DNA from: Clostridia bacterium
GTDB taxonomy: Bacteria > Bacillota > Clostridia > Oscillospirales > Acutalibacteraceae
Direction: 5' to 3'
Assembly: GCA_017503135.1 (NCBI GenBank)
Contig: JAFVTQ010000004.1
Coordinates: 186,001 to 250,000, forward strand
Length of the DNA stretch: 64,000 nt
Part shown: piece by piece, positions 35,892-45,224 of the stretch
How positions within the stretch are numbered: the stretch's first letter is position 1
How the letters are laid out: every line of letters starts with the position of its first letter
The notes under the pieces: generated by a model
Seen by the model: the letters and a program-made list of their open reading frames with translations, nothing else
Told to the model about the DNA's origin: nothing
Databases searched by the model: none
Translations under genes and position numbers: made by a program

Positions 35892-36863
35892 ATGAGAAAA
35901 GGCAATTTAATGAGTGTCCGTCACGATATTCGTGTGCTTGATGCTACAATTCGTGATGGTGGGCTCTGCAACAACTTTGAGTTTAGTGACGAATTTGTCA
36001 GCGAACTTTATAAAACCAACATTAAATGTGGCGTTGACTATATGGAATTCGGCTATCGTGCAAGTCGCAATCTTTTTAATGAAAATGAGCACGGCAAGTG
36101 GAAATTCTGCAAAGAAGAAGATGTACGTGCTATTGTAGGCGATAATAACACTGATATGAAAATATCTGTTATGGCTGATGTTGACCGTTGCGATTATAAA
36201 ACTGATTTTATTCCTAAAAAAGACAGCATAATTGATATGGTGCGTGTAGCTTGTTATATTCATCAGATTCCGTCCGCAGTTGAAATAATTAACTATTTAA
36301 ATGGGTTGGGTTACGAAACAACTTGTAATATTATGGCAATTTCACAGGCTAATTTCAATCAGATTGACGAAGCACTTAAAATGCTTGGGGAATCAAAAGT
36401 TGATGTAATCTATTTAGTTGACAGTTATGGTGCACTTGTTCCTGAAAGTGCTGTCGAACTTGCGAAAAAATATCTTGAATATGGTGAAAAATACGGCAAG
36501 CAAATCGGTTTTCATGGTCACAACAACCAAAAACTCGCATATGCAAATACAATCGAAACACTTTCTTATGGTGTATCTTTTGTTGATGCAACTGCAATGT
36601 CAATGGGTAGGGGAGCGGGTAACTGTGCTATGGAATTATTGCTTGGTTTCTTGAAAAATCCAAAATACAGCACATATTCATTGTTGCGATTTATTGAAAA
36701 GTATATGATTCCGCTGAAAGAATCAGGTGTTCAGTGGGGATACGCTCCACAATATATGCTCACAGGTCAGCTTAACCGACACCCTGAAGAAGCAATTCGT
36801 TTTACAGAACAAAACAGAACTGATTATACAGAATTTTATAAAGAATTATTAGATAACTTTTAA
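35892..36863 (+). CDS. HMGL-like / DRE-TIM aldolase domain protein
   Basis: A 323-residue TIM-barrel protein of the HMG-CoA lyase-like superfamily, closest in appearance to 4-hydroxy-2-oxovalerate aldolases. The metal/catalytic motif is VLDATIRDGGLCNNFEFSD near residue 15, and the metal-binding His pair is in IGFHGHNNQKLA. VDATAMSMGRGAGNCAMELLL matches the family's C-terminal loop. No partner acetaldehyde dehydrogenase gene is adjacent, so the substrate is uncertain. A perfect AGGAGG site (35877-35882) 9 nt before the ATG fixes this start over the internal ATG at 35910. A strong terminator follows. Confidence 0.82.
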   Translation: MRKGNLMSVRHDIRVLDATIRDGGLCNNFEFSDEFVSELYKTNIKCGVDYMEFGYRASRNLFNENEHGKWKFCKEEDVRAIVGDNNTDMKISVMADVDRCDYKTDFIPKKDSIIDMVRVACYIHQIPSAVEIINYLNGLGYETTCNIMAISQANFNQIDEALKMLGESKVDVIYLVDSYGALVPESAVELAKKYLEYGEKYGKQIGFHGHNNQKLAYANTIETLSYGVSFVDATAMSMGRGAGNCAMELLLGFLKNPKYSTYSLLRFIEKYMIPLKESGVQWGYAPQYMLTGQLNRHPEEAIRFTEQNRTDYTEFYKELLDNF

Positions 36864-36896
36864 AAATACGGCAGAATTTGATTCTGCCGTATTTTT
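36862..36896 (+). terminator. Terminator after the HMGL-like gene
   Basis: 16-bp perfect stem, AAAAATACGGCAGAAT / ATTCTGCCGTATTTTT, with a 3-nt loop. It overlaps the stop codon. Confidence 0.92.
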
Positions 36897-36897
36897 C

Positions 36898-36926
36898 TTG
36901 CCATTTTGTATGTAATAGTCTATAAT
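36898..36926 (+). promoter_or_regulatory. Promoter of the GPH transporter gene
   Basis: TTGCCA (36898-36903), 17-nt spacer, TATAAT (36921-36926), 35 nt before the ATG. Confidence 0.8.
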
Positions 36927-36961
36927 CATATTAATACATTTTTCTGTTAAGGAGAATAAAA

Positions 36962-39022
36962 ATGGAAAAAGTGAGAGGCTTAATAAATAATATTAAACAA
37001 CATTGGAATACTCCTGCCGAGGGAAACTATGTGCCATATAAAGAAGTAGTCACAATTGGTGTTGCAGGTTTCGGTGTTAACTGGACTTCATATCTTGCAA
37101 ATTCAATAGGACTTAGTGCATCAAACTTTCTTGTAGGTGCAAGTATCGGTCTTCAACCAATGGATTTGCAGATTATGCTCATAATTGCAAACATTGTTGG
37201 TATGCCTATCGCTTTTTTCAGGGGTTGGCTTTTTGATAACCACAAAATGAAAGGTGGCAAGTTTATTCCAATAATGCTTCGCACACCTATTCCGATTGTT
37301 GCCTTGTCAACATTGTTTGTGTGGCTGCCTTATGAAAACTGGCAATATAACACCAAGGTTATTGTTGTTTGGTGTATGTATATGTTAGTGCAATTCTTCT
37401 TGTGTCTCTATAACGAGGGTTGGGCATTCTTTCAGCAAGTTGTCACCCCTAATGCACAAGAGCGTGCAAATGTAATGAGTATTTTCCAGATTCTCTATTC
37501 ATTAGCACCTACTCTTACAGGACTTGTAATTCCGACAATCGCAGGTTTGACCTTTGGTATGAATAATATCTGGACATATCGAATAATTTGTCCGGCGTTT
37601 ACTATTGTTGGTCTTGTTATTCTTCTTGTTTTCTTCCCGAAACTCAAAGAACGAATTATTCTTCCTAAAAGACCCGTTGAATATGTCAGCATTGTTGATT
37701 CTCTTCGTGAAGTTGCAAAAAATAAATACTTCTGGATTATCAACTCAGCGGGTTGGATAGGTTTTCTTGAAGGCGCTTATGCCGTTATTTTAAGTTGGTC
37801 ATTCATTTATGCTTTTAATGGTGAAAAACAGACATATCTTGGACTTGCAAACACAATAATTGGTAATGCAGCTCTTTGGTCAATGGCATTAGCACCATTT
37901 CTCATCAAATGGATGGGCAAACGAAACCTTCTTATAGCACATAATATTGTTAATATTGTGCTTATGCTTTGTCTTGTGCCATTCTATGAAAACTTGTTTA
38001 TAGTCTGCGTAATTTTCTATCTTAACACATTTGTAAACACATTCCAGAATGTTTATATGGCAAATATCAATGCAGATATGCGTGACTATCACCAGTGGAA
38101 AACAGGGGTTCGTGTTGATGGTCTTTTTGGACCTTTAGGACTTATCGGTACAGTTTTAGGCTTCTTTACAGGACTTGTTATTCCTGCTGTTTATGAGCAT
38201 ATGGGACTCAAAGACGATTATGATGTGCTTTATAACGACGAAATGAGAAACAATCTGTTTGATGTGCTCATTATTTGTTCAATTGTGGGTGCTGTGCTTA
38301 ATCTTATTCCATATCTTTTCTATGATTTGACCGAAGCAAAACATCGTGGTTATGTTAATGTTCTTAAAATCCGTGCAATGTTTGAAGACTATGGAAACGG
38401 AGAATTGGAAGATGCTCAACTTGTTGATGCAATGAAGATTATTAAGGGCGCGCAAGGTAATTTAGAGAAGAAAAAGATTGATAAATCTTTAAATAAAGCG
38501 GAAATTAAAGCGATTAAAAGACACAACGAATTTGTTGAAAGTTTACCGATTGTAAAAGAAGAACTCAATAAATTCAATACAGAAAGATATAAGGCTCAAC
38601 TTGTTTCTGCAAAAGGAACTCTTGCTTTGGGCGAAGTTTATCTATATTCTGATTGGAAAACAGAAAAGAAAGATGCAAAGCGTCTTCCAAAATCAACAAA
38701 AGAAGAAAAACTTATCCGTGCTGATGCAATTAAACTTGCCCGTGAGAAAAAGCGTAGTGCTAAACTTCTTCGCAAACACGGCAAAGAAAATCTTGTTGTG
38801 CCAGACGAAAGAATTCCTGAAGAAATCAAAAACCGTGAATTTGCAAATGAACAAGAGCGTCGTCAGGCAAAAACAGAGCTTAGAGCATATACAAAGGGTG
38901 TGTCTATTTATCGCAGAATTACAAAACCATATAATGATGCGAGAAATCTCATAATTCAAGCAGAAAACTACACGCATTTAGATGAAATTGAAAAACTTTA
39001 TGAAAATATAATAAATGCATAA
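36962..39022 (+). CDS. GPH-family sugar transporter (MFS) with long cytoplasmic tail
   Basis: Cation-coupled symporter of the glycoside-pentoside-hexuronide type (MelB-like). About twelve transmembrane helices span residues 30-470, with the cytoplasmic loop FRGWLFDNHKMKGGKFIPI in the place of the MelB D-x(5)-G-x(2)-R-type region. The remaining ~215 residues form a highly charged, helical tail (KKKIDKSLNKAEIKAIKRHNEF; many Lys/Glu/Arg), giving 686 residues where ~450-500 is usual. The tail is not an IIA phosphotransferase domain: no phospho-His motif is visible. Substrate unknown, but it fits the glycosidases in the window. An AAGGAG site precedes the ATG. Confidence 0.87.
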   Translation: MEKVRGLINNIKQHWNTPAEGNYVPYKEVVTIGVAGFGVNWTSYLANSIGLSASNFLVGASIGLQPMDLQIMLIIANIVGMPIAFFRGWLFDNHKMKGGKFIPIMLRTPIPIVALSTLFVWLPYENWQYNTKVIVVWCMYMLVQFFLCLYNEGWAFFQQVVTPNAQERANVMSIFQILYSLAPTLTGLVIPTIAGLTFGMNNIWTYRIICPAFTIVGLVILLVFFPKLKERIILPKRPVEYVSIVDSLREVAKNKYFWIINSAGWIGFLEGAYAVILSWSFIYAFNGEKQTYLGLANTIIGNAALWSMALAPFLIKWMGKRNLLIAHNIVNIVLMLCLVPFYENLFIVCVIFYLNTFVNTFQNVYMANINADMRDYHQWKTGVRVDGLFGPLGLIGTVLGFFTGLVIPAVYEHMGLKDDYDVLYNDEMRNNLFDVLIICSIVGAVLNLIPYLFYDLTEAKHRGYVNVLKIRAMFEDYGNGELEDAQLVDAMKIIKGAQGNLEKKKIDKSLNKAEIKAIKRHNEFVESLPIVKEELNKFNTERYKAQLVSAKGTLALGEVYLYSDWKTEKKDAKRLPKSTKEEKLIRADAIKLAREKKRSAKLLRKHGKENLVVPDERIPEEIKNREFANEQERRQAKTELRAYTKGVSIYRRITKPYNDARNLIIQAENYTHLDEIEKLYENIINA

Positions 39023-39026
39023 AAAT

Positions 39027-39048
39027 AAGGGGTTGATATCAACCCCTT
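39027..39048. terminator. Bidirectional terminator (AAGGGGTTGAT palindrome)
   Basis: Perfect palindrome AAGGGGTTGAT/ATCAACCCCTT between convergent genes, with A/T-rich flanks. Confidence 0.8.
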
Positions 39049-39054
39049 AAATTA

Positions 39055-39723
39055 TTATACAAACTCATATTCTGCATTGCCTGCGCCGATTTCAAAGTGT
39101 AGTTTTACAATGCCTAAATCAACACCTTTATAAAACTTCCCTTTTGCTTCTGCTTTAACCTTGTTATTATCAAGCATTGTGAAAAGGAATTTCTGTTTAT
39201 TCATTGCAGTTGGTGCGAGCATTGCGCACTGCATTCCTTCCATAAACCAAGATGGCATATCACCACGTAATCTGAAAAGAAAATCGATAAGTGTGTTTTT
39301 ATGTGGTTTGCCCTGTGTTTCGCCATAACCAATGGCAATAACACAAACTAATTTTTCACCTTTGTCCACATTCTTTTTGGCTTTTCTTCGGTTATAAGTA
39401 CCGGCAACCCAACAGGTGTTAAGACCAAGCATTTGTGCCTTGAGAACGATTTTTTCACCGTAATATCCGCATTTCTCTTGCAAATCGTCGCTCTTTTCAC
39501 CGGATAAAAGGATATAGTTTTCTACACCATTGAAACCACCCTTTTGAGCAAGCTTGCCTGCGAAAACTTCTTTATCATTTGTGATAAGTTTAATGTTGAG
39601 TCCGCTCTCTTTGTTGCAGAGCGCAATTTCATTTTGCAACGCTTCAAGAACTTCGCCTTCAATTTTTTTGTCTGTGTATGAACGAACTGAATGTCGTCTT
39701 GCAACAGCTTCTAAAATTTCCAT
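39055..39723 (-). CDS. Nitroreductase-family protein
   Basis: A 222-residue FMN-binding flavoprotein. It begins with the family block EAVARRHSVRSYTDKKIE (the RxSxRxY/F phosphate-contact motif), has LKAQMLGLNTCWVAGTYN and ends with a compact lid. It resembles the TM1586-type nitroreductases seen in Clostridia, which often reduce quinone- or nitro-like compounds; the substrate is not known. The ribosome site is AAGGTGATTTT before the ATG. It is transcribed alone from 39740-39768. Confidence 0.87.
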   Translation of the reverse strand: MEILEAVARRHSVRSYTDKKIEGEVLEALQNEIALCNKESGLNIKLITNDKEVFAGKLAQKGGFNGVENYILLSGEKSDDLQEKCGYYGEKIVLKAQMLGLNTCWVAGTYNRRKAKKNVDKGEKLVCVIAIGYGETQGKPHKNTLIDFLFRLRGDMPSWFMEGMQCAMLAPTAMNKQKFLFTMLDNNKVKAEAKGKFYKGVDLGIVKLHFEIGAGNAEYEFV

Positions 39724-39739
39724 AAAATCACCTTAGAAA

Positions 39740-39768
39740 ATTATACTATAAAATGAAAATTATTGCAA
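39740..39768 (-). promoter_or_regulatory. Promoter of the nitroreductase gene
   Basis: Minus strand: TTGCAA (39763-39768), 17-nt spacer, TATAAT (39740-39745). It is divergent from the promoter at 39787-39815. Confidence 0.78.
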
Positions 39769-39786
39769 TAAAAAATAAAACATTGG

Positions 39787-39815
39787 TTGACGGGGCGAAA
39801 ATAAAAGAGTAAACT
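39787..39815 (+). promoter_or_regulatory. Promoter of the M20 peptidase gene
   Basis: TTGACG (39787-39792), 17-nt spacer, TAAACT (39810-39815), about 30 nt before the ATG. Confidence 0.75.
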
Positions 39816-39845
39816 AAAATAAGATTTAGAGAAGGAGAAGTGTTA

Positions 39846-41282
39846 ATGATTATATTGTTTATTCTTATAGCAATTTTAGTTGTGTTAGCTTTAGTATTGG
39901 CTTTTAACACAATGAAAAGTATTAAAAATGCAAGAAAACTCACAGAATTTAAACCTTTCTATAATGACGACGAAATTATGAATTATGCTCTTCGTCTTCA
40001 AAAGATGATTCAGTGCAAAACTGTTTCTGTTCAAGACAGTTACGATGATACTGAATTCGCAAGGCTTCGTTGTGTGATGGTTGAACTTTTCCAAACTTTA
40101 CATAAAACTGCAGAGAAAATGACTTTTGGGGATGACTGTTGGATTTATAAAATCAAAGGGCAGGACGAAACTCGCAATATTATGCTTATGTCCCATCACG
40201 ATGTTGTGGATGTTAGTGGCGAGTGGGAGCACGATGGATTCTCTGGCGAAATCGTTGACGGCAAAATCTGGGGTAGGGGTACAGTTGACACCAAAACTCC
40301 ACTTTTTGCAGAATTCTCAGCTATTGAAGAACTGCTTAATGAAGGTTTCCAGCCACCTTGCAATATTTGGATTGGCTCATCACATAATGAAGAATTGGGT
40401 GGTAACGGTATTCCACTCGCAAACGAATATTTTAAAGAGAATAATATAAAATTTGAAGTAATTCTTGATGAGGGAGGTGCACTCATTGAGCCACCACTTG
40501 CAGGAATGTGTGCAGACAAGTGTGGAATGGTAGCAGTTCACGAAAAAGGAAGAATTTATCTTAAATGTACTGCAACAGCTGGTAATGCTCACGCATCTCT
40601 CACAGCGGGTGCACAGGCTACAACAGTTGAAAGAATGTCAGCTTTTATAAATGAAATAATGTCAACTGATATTTTCATTCGCAAAATCAACCCACAGGTC
40701 GAAGCAATGTTTAAACATATGGCACCATATCTTGCATTCCCAATGAATATGCTTCTCTCAAACCTTTGGCTCTTTGGTGGAATCATCAAAAAGGTTATGC
40801 CAAAAATCAATGCACAAGCAGGGGGACTTATCGGTACAACTTGCACTTTCAACAATATTGAAGGTAGCACAAAAGATAAAATCTGCACTGCAAAAGCATT
40901 TCTTCGTCCCGTTAATGAAGAAGATTTTGAAAAAGATTTAGAAGCATTCAAAGAAATTGCAAAGAAATATGACATTACAGTTGAAATGACAGAAGACAGT
41001 GAATATCACGGTCCTGCTGATATGAGCAAACCACCATTCCAATATACTATGAATTGTATCGGTGAAATATTCCCACAATATCCTGCTTCACCATTTATTC
41101 TTCCTGCGGGTACAGATGCGAGAACACTTACAGACGTGTGCGATTGTGTGCTTCGTTTCGCACCAATCAGACTTTCTGCACAACAGTTAGGCTCAGTACA
41201 TGCCGAAAACGAAAATCTTGATATTGATTCCGTCGCAAACTGTGTTGCATTTTATAAGCATTTTATTAAGAATTATAAATAG
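39846..41282 (+). CDS. Membrane-anchored M20 family metallopeptidase
   Basis: Zinc-dependent amino- or carboxypeptidase/deacylase of the M20 family (PM20D1/carboxypeptidase-S-like). One N-terminal transmembrane helix (about residues 3-24) is followed by the catalytic domain: MLMSHHDVVDVSGEW (metal His), GRGTVDTKT (bridging Asp), SSHNEELGGNG (catalytic Glu and metal Glu), a lid domain and a final metal His in SVHAENENLD. Length is 478 residues. A GTG at 39840 lies next to the ribosome site GGAG; the ATG at 39846 has the proper 8-nt spacing. It is probably extracytoplasmic with a terminator after it. Confidence 0.9.
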   Translation: MIILFILIAILVVLALVLAFNTMKSIKNARKLTEFKPFYNDDEIMNYALRLQKMIQCKTVSVQDSYDDTEFARLRCVMVELFQTLHKTAEKMTFGDDCWIYKIKGQDETRNIMLMSHHDVVDVSGEWEHDGFSGEIVDGKIWGRGTVDTKTPLFAEFSAIEELLNEGFQPPCNIWIGSSHNEELGGNGIPLANEYFKENNIKFEVILDEGGALIEPPLAGMCADKCGMVAVHEKGRIYLKCTATAGNAHASLTAGAQATTVERMSAFINEIMSTDIFIRKINPQVEAMFKHMAPYLAFPMNMLLSNLWLFGGIIKKVMPKINAQAGGLIGTTCTFNNIEGSTKDKICTAKAFLRPVNEEDFEKDLEAFKEIAKKYDITVEMTEDSEYHGPADMSKPPFQYTMNCIGEIFPQYPASPFILPAGTDARTLTDVCDCVLRFAPIRLSAQQLGSVHAENENLDIDSVANCVAFYKHFIKNYK

Positions 41283-41290
41283 TTTCAAGT

Positions 41291-41323
41291 AAAAGGGGTG
41301 CCAACTCGGCATCCTTTTTTTTG
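41291..41323 (+). terminator. Terminator after the M20 peptidase gene
   Basis: Stem AAAAGGGGTGCC / GGCATCCTTTT (one wobble) followed by a run of eight T's. Confidence 0.88.
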
Positions 41324-41384
41324 TTTCACAACCCCAATTGTCAAATTTGGTTATTAAGATTTAATTAAAATTTTTAAAAATATG

Positions 41385-41413
41385 TTGACAAAAGAAAATT
41401 TTGGGTGTAATAT
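41385..41413 (+). promoter_or_regulatory. Promoter of the GntR-ABC operon
   Basis: TTGACA (41385-41390), 17-nt spacer, TAATAT (41408-41413). The operator palindrome begins 3 nt after the -10, covering the transcription start. Confidence 0.9.
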
Positions 41414-41415
41414 CA

Positions 41416-41451
41416 AACTGTACTAATTGAAATAGCACAGTTAGTACAGTT
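41416..41451. promoter_or_regulatory. Operator: perfect 11-bp inverted repeat
   Basis: AACTGTACTAA (41416-41426), 14-nt spacer, TTAGTACAGTT (41441-41451). It sits directly over the expected start of transcription and before the GntR gene, the standard layout of an autorepressed YtrA-type operon. Binding by the adjacent GntR protein is inferred. Confidence 0.85.
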
Positions 41452-41471
41452 CAAAACAGGAGGTGATAACG

Positions 41472-41843
41472 GTGAATATATTTCTCGATTACCATTCAAG
41501 AACCCCTATTTATGAGCAGATTAAAGAGCAAATCGTGCTTGATATAAGCAGGGGAATTCTCAAAAAAGATGACCAGCTACCATCTTTAAGACAGTTGTCT
41601 GCGCAGTTAGGAATTAATATTAACACTGTCAAGCGTGCTTTATCAGAGCTCGAAGCACAAGGGGTAATTTACTCTGTTGCGGGTAAAGGTATATTCATCA
41701 GCGGCAACGCAGAATCTCAGAATATTTATGTTGAACAATCATTAGAAGCAGTAAAAATCGCACTCATCAATGCAAAAGAGATGGGAGCAAGTGAAGAAAG
41801 AATTACTGCAATGGTTAAAGAACTTTTCAAAGGAGTTGAATAA
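41472..41843 (+). CDS. GntR-family regulator, YtrA subfamily
   Basis: DNA-binding repressor of 123 residues. It has an N-terminal winged helix with PIYEQIKEQIVLDISRGIL, LPSLRQLSAQLGININTVKRAL and AQGVIYSVAGKGIFIS, and only a short helical C-terminus (about 45 residues) for dimerisation, as in YtrA-type members. AGGAGG at 41458-41463 lies 8 nt before the GTG at 41472, so this start is preferred to the GTG at 41463 inside the site. It is the first gene of an operon with an ABC ATPase (3 nt later) and its membrane partner; YtrA-type operons often respond to cell-wall-active compounds. Confidence 0.92.
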   Translation: MNIFLDYHSRTPIYEQIKEQIVLDISRGILKKDDQLPSLRQLSAQLGININTVKRALSELEAQGVIYSVAGKGIFISGNAESQNIYVEQSLEAVKIALINAKEMGASEERITAMVKELFKGVE

Positions 41844-41846
41844 AGA

Positions 41847-42749
41847 ATGATTGAATTTAAGAATGTTACCAAAAAATTCGGTGATTTCACAGCGGTTGAA
41901 GATATTTCATTCGTGATTCAACCGTCATCAATATATGGTCTTATCGGCTATAACGGTGCTGGTAAAACCACACTTTTAAAAACAGCAGCAGGCATTTATA
42001 AATCAGAAGAGGGCGAAGTGCTTATGGATGGCGTTTCAACCTATGATAACGACACAATCCGTCGCCAGATGTTTTATATTCCTGATGATTTGTATTTCCC
42101 AATGAATGCAACAATTAACTCTATGGCAAGGTTTTATGCTGATTATTATCCGAATTTCAGTTATAAAACACTTAATAATCTTGTTGAAGTTTTCGGTCTT
42201 GACCCTAAAAAGAAAATCCGCGGATTTTCAAAGGGTATGCAAAGACAAACAGAGATTATTTTAGCCCTTGCATCACACCCAAAATTTATGCTTCTTGACG
42301 AAACCTTTGACGGACTTGACCCACAGAAAAAAGAGATTACAAAGAAGCTCTTTATTGAATATGTAGCAGAGAGTGAATGCTCACTCATAATCTCATCACA
42401 CAATTTGCCTGAACTTTCTGACCTTTGTGACAATGTTGGTCTTATCAATGGCAAAAAGCTCACAATGAACTGTTCTGTATATGACATTTCAGCAAATTAC
42501 AGTAAATTCCGTCTTATTTTCGACCGTGATATTAAAGAGAGTGATTTCAAAGATATTGAGTATAAATCACTTGATATTGACGGCAAGGTTGCAATGATTA
42601 TCTTTGATAAAGCAACAGGCGAAGAAAAACAGAAGCTCAACGCACTTCTCCCAATCGCTATTGATGAATATCAGCTCACAATGGAAGAAGTATTCTTAAA
42701 CGAAATGGAGGATAAGAAATATGACATCACAAAAATCTTTGAAAAATAA
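41847..42749 (+). CDS. ABC transporter ATP-binding protein
   Basis: A 300-residue ATPase of the YtrB/BcrA-like export type. Walker A is GYNGAGKTT near residue 38, the signature is degenerate (RGFSKGMQRQ in place of LSGGQ, as is common in this subfamily), Walker B is FMLLDETFDGLDP and the switch His is in IISSHNLPEL. The last ~85 residues form a C-terminal extension. Its 3' end overlaps the permease gene by 29 nt, so the two should form one complex energising export or sensing under control of the GntR repressor. Confidence 0.93.
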   Translation: MIEFKNVTKKFGDFTAVEDISFVIQPSSIYGLIGYNGAGKTTLLKTAAGIYKSEEGEVLMDGVSTYDNDTIRRQMFYIPDDLYFPMNATINSMARFYADYYPNFSYKTLNNLVEVFGLDPKKKIRGFSKGMQRQTEIILALASHPKFMLLDETFDGLDPQKKEITKKLFIEYVAESECSLIISSHNLPELSDLCDNVGLINGKKLTMNCSVYDISANYSKFRLIFDRDIKESDFKDIEYKSLDIDGKVAMIIFDKATGEEKQKLNALLPIAIDEYQLTMEEVFLNEMEDKKYDITKIFEK

Positions 42750-45210
42750 TGTGAATTTAAATGATTTCAAAAGAAGTCTCACAGGCTCATTGTTGTTTCC
42801 AATAATCGCATTTCTTGTGTTGTTCTTTATGGTAACAGTGCCCGTTATCGCTTATGTTAACACAGAAGATTTTATTAAAACTCCAGTTCATCCTGAACTT
42901 CAGATGTTTTTAGGACCAGGCTCAACTTTTGCTTATTCACCTGAGCTTATGTTTATGGGAATGGTTTTCTGTGGTGCATTAGTTGCAGTTAAATCATATT
43001 TCTTTCTTGTTTCTAAAAAGCAAGTGAATGTGTTTTTAAGCCTTGGTGTTTCAAGAAACACAATGTTTATTAACAGAACACTTTCTGCAATTATCACACT
43101 TTTTGCATCAACATTTATTCCCGTATTCATTGTTTATTTAATCAATATTGCAAAATTTGGTGCATCGGCTTATCTCACAAGTGTATTCTTATATTTCGTT
43201 GCAGGTCTTTTCATCAGCGGAATGGTAGGCTATGCAATCGCATCGTTTGCAATGATGGTATCAGGCAATATTTTTGAAGCAGGTCTTACTGGTGCAGCAC
43301 TTTCATTCACACCGTTTATGTTATATAGTGTTTTTGAACAATTGAACTATTCCGTATTAAGAGGCTTTATTGCTTTATCATACGGCACAACTTGGTCAAC
43401 TGCTTTAATTCCATTCACATTTGTGGATACAGCAGAACAATACACAGGTGACCCATCATTTTTCAGAATCGGTGATATGTTAGGCACTATTCAGAAGTCT
43501 GTGCTTGTTAAGGGTGAAATCCCTGAGAAAATGTTGGTTGATAAATATTTTATCATTCCTGTTTTGGCTTGGGCAATCGTTGCAGTTGTGCTCATTTCTG
43601 TTGCACTCTTGCTCTTTAACAGAAGAAAAGCAGAGCACGCCAATTCGTTCGGACACTTTGCAGTTTCAAGAGCAGTTGTTTCTGTGTTCGTGATGGTATT
43701 TGCCTCATATTTTGCAGTTGGTGCTTTTGGCTATGACCTTAAATATGAAGTGTTTGGGTTATTCCTTGTAACAGTTGGTCTTGCTTTGATAGGCTTATTC
43801 TTTACACAGCTTATAATGGCAAGAAAAATCAAGGCTTTTGTTAAAGCATTGCCGATTTATGCAGTTGCTTTTTGTGTGATTGCGGTGTCTTTTGTGGCCG
43901 TCGGTACAGAATATCTTGGCACATTTAACAAAGCCCCTGCAAAAGAAGACGTCAAGAGTGTTGCAATCAGTTTAGAGCACCTTGATTTATTCTATAATTC
44001 TGTTCATCCAAACAATAATCGTTATGTTAAATCAACAGATGCAGACGATATCAATATGATTCTTGAACTCTTTGAACAAATTAAAGTTGATAAAAAGACA
44101 AAAGAGAATAACACAGCTGAAGGATACATCTATTTTGCTATTGAAGATAAAAACGGTGAAACAAAATATCGCGAATTTGATGTATTCTCTGCAGAAATCT
44201 TTATGAATTATCTTCAAAAGGTATATAACTCACCATACTTTGATGCAGTTGTTGAAGAACAGCTTTTAGGCTTCAATGAGAAAAACATTTCAGCAAACGG
44301 CAAATATTCTTTACATGATTATGATGAATTTGTGTATGCGGATATGTACTATGTAGAAAAATTTGATAGCAGCGAAGTTGGGCTCTTTAATTATCTCGAT
44401 AACAGTATGGTAGTAAAAGCACCTAATCTTGATAAAGAAGAAGACGATGAAAATGCTGTGCAGATTTTTAAAGGTGACGACCTTGCCCGTGCACTTTATG
44501 AAGATTTTACAAAAATGACTTTTGATGATTTATTCAAAAACCCAAATAAGCCAATAGCATTTTTAGGTCATCTGGGTGAAAAATGTTTCAACGCCAATGA
44601 TACATTAAAGCCATCAACAAATGAGTCAGAAAAATATATGTATAGTGATGTAACATCTGTTTATGGGGATGTTGAATATCAGAATAAAAACCCTGATGAA
44701 TTTGTAATCCGCAACGCTTATGTATCTATTCCAATTTATCCACAAATGACAAACACTGTTAACTATTTCAAAGAGAGTAAGATTGATTTTGAATATAAAT
44801 ATGACGGCAAAATCAAAGAAGTTCTTTATTCAGATTTAAGCTATGATGCCGCGTCTGCAAAATATTCAGATGTAGTTGAAAGCAGATTTGATAGACATGG
44901 CAATCTATATTTTGATACATCAAAGATTATCTTCTTTGATAACTGGAATTTCTCTTATTCAAGATTCAGATATTTAATGGATTATATTACAACCGAAACT
45001 AATTTTATGAATTTACTCAAAGAAGTTTATGAAATAGCAGAAAGTCCATTAAAGCCAGTTGACAAATCAAAGCATCAAAGCGTAATTGACAATGCCGTGC
45101 CAACTTATCTCACATATAACGACAACGGAAAATACATTTACATTGTCTATGAAGATGGCACAGTAGTAAGTCAATATATTCCACAAGCAAACGTAGGTAT
45201 TCTCAAATAA
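42721..45210 (+). CDS. Large ABC transporter membrane protein with extracellular domain
   Basis: An 829-residue membrane partner of the upstream ATPase. About six transmembrane helices lie in residues 20-310, two or three more around 325-400, and a soluble, acidic region of ~400 residues follows on the outside (DDINMILELFEQIKVDKKTKEN; IYIVYEDGTVVSQY at the end). The size and layout recall YtrC/YtrD-type or bacitracin-efflux-like membrane subunits with a large exterior domain. An AGGATAAGAA site precedes the ATG inside the ATPase gene. Specific substrate unknown. Confidence 0.8.
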   Translation: MTSQKSLKNNVNLNDFKRSLTGSLLFPIIAFLVLFFMVTVPVIAYVNTEDFIKTPVHPELQMFLGPGSTFAYSPELMFMGMVFCGALVAVKSYFFLVSKKQVNVFLSLGVSRNTMFINRTLSAIITLFASTFIPVFIVYLINIAKFGASAYLTSVFLYFVAGLFISGMVGYAIASFAMMVSGNIFEAGLTGAALSFTPFMLYSVFEQLNYSVLRGFIALSYGTTWSTALIPFTFVDTAEQYTGDPSFFRIGDMLGTIQKSVLVKGEIPEKMLVDKYFIIPVLAWAIVAVVLISVALLLFNRRKAEHANSFGHFAVSRAVVSVFVMVFASYFAVGAFGYDLKYEVFGLFLVTVGLALIGLFFTQLIMARKIKAFVKALPIYAVAFCVIAVSFVAVGTEYLGTFNKAPAKEDVKSVAISLEHLDLFYNSVHPNNNRYVKSTDADDINMILELFEQIKVDKKTKENNTAEGYIYFAIEDKNGETKYREFDVFSAEIFMNYLQKVYNSPYFDAVVEEQLLGFNEKNISANGKYSLHDYDEFVYADMYYVEKFDSSEVGLFNYLDNSMVVKAPNLDKEEDDENAVQIFKGDDLARALYEDFTKMTFDDLFKNPNKPIAFLGHLGEKCFNANDTLKPSTNESEKYMYSDVTSVYGDVEYQNKNPDEFVIRNAYVSIPIYPQMTNTVNYFKESKIDFEYKYDGKIKEVLYSDLSYDAASAKYSDVVESRFDRHGNLYFDTSKIIFFDNWNFSYSRFRYLMDYITTETNFMNLLKEVYEIAESPLKPVDKSKHQSVIDNAVPTYLTYNDNGKYIYIVYEDGTVVSQYIPQANVGILK

Positions 45211-45224
45211 GTTGTTTTAAATTC

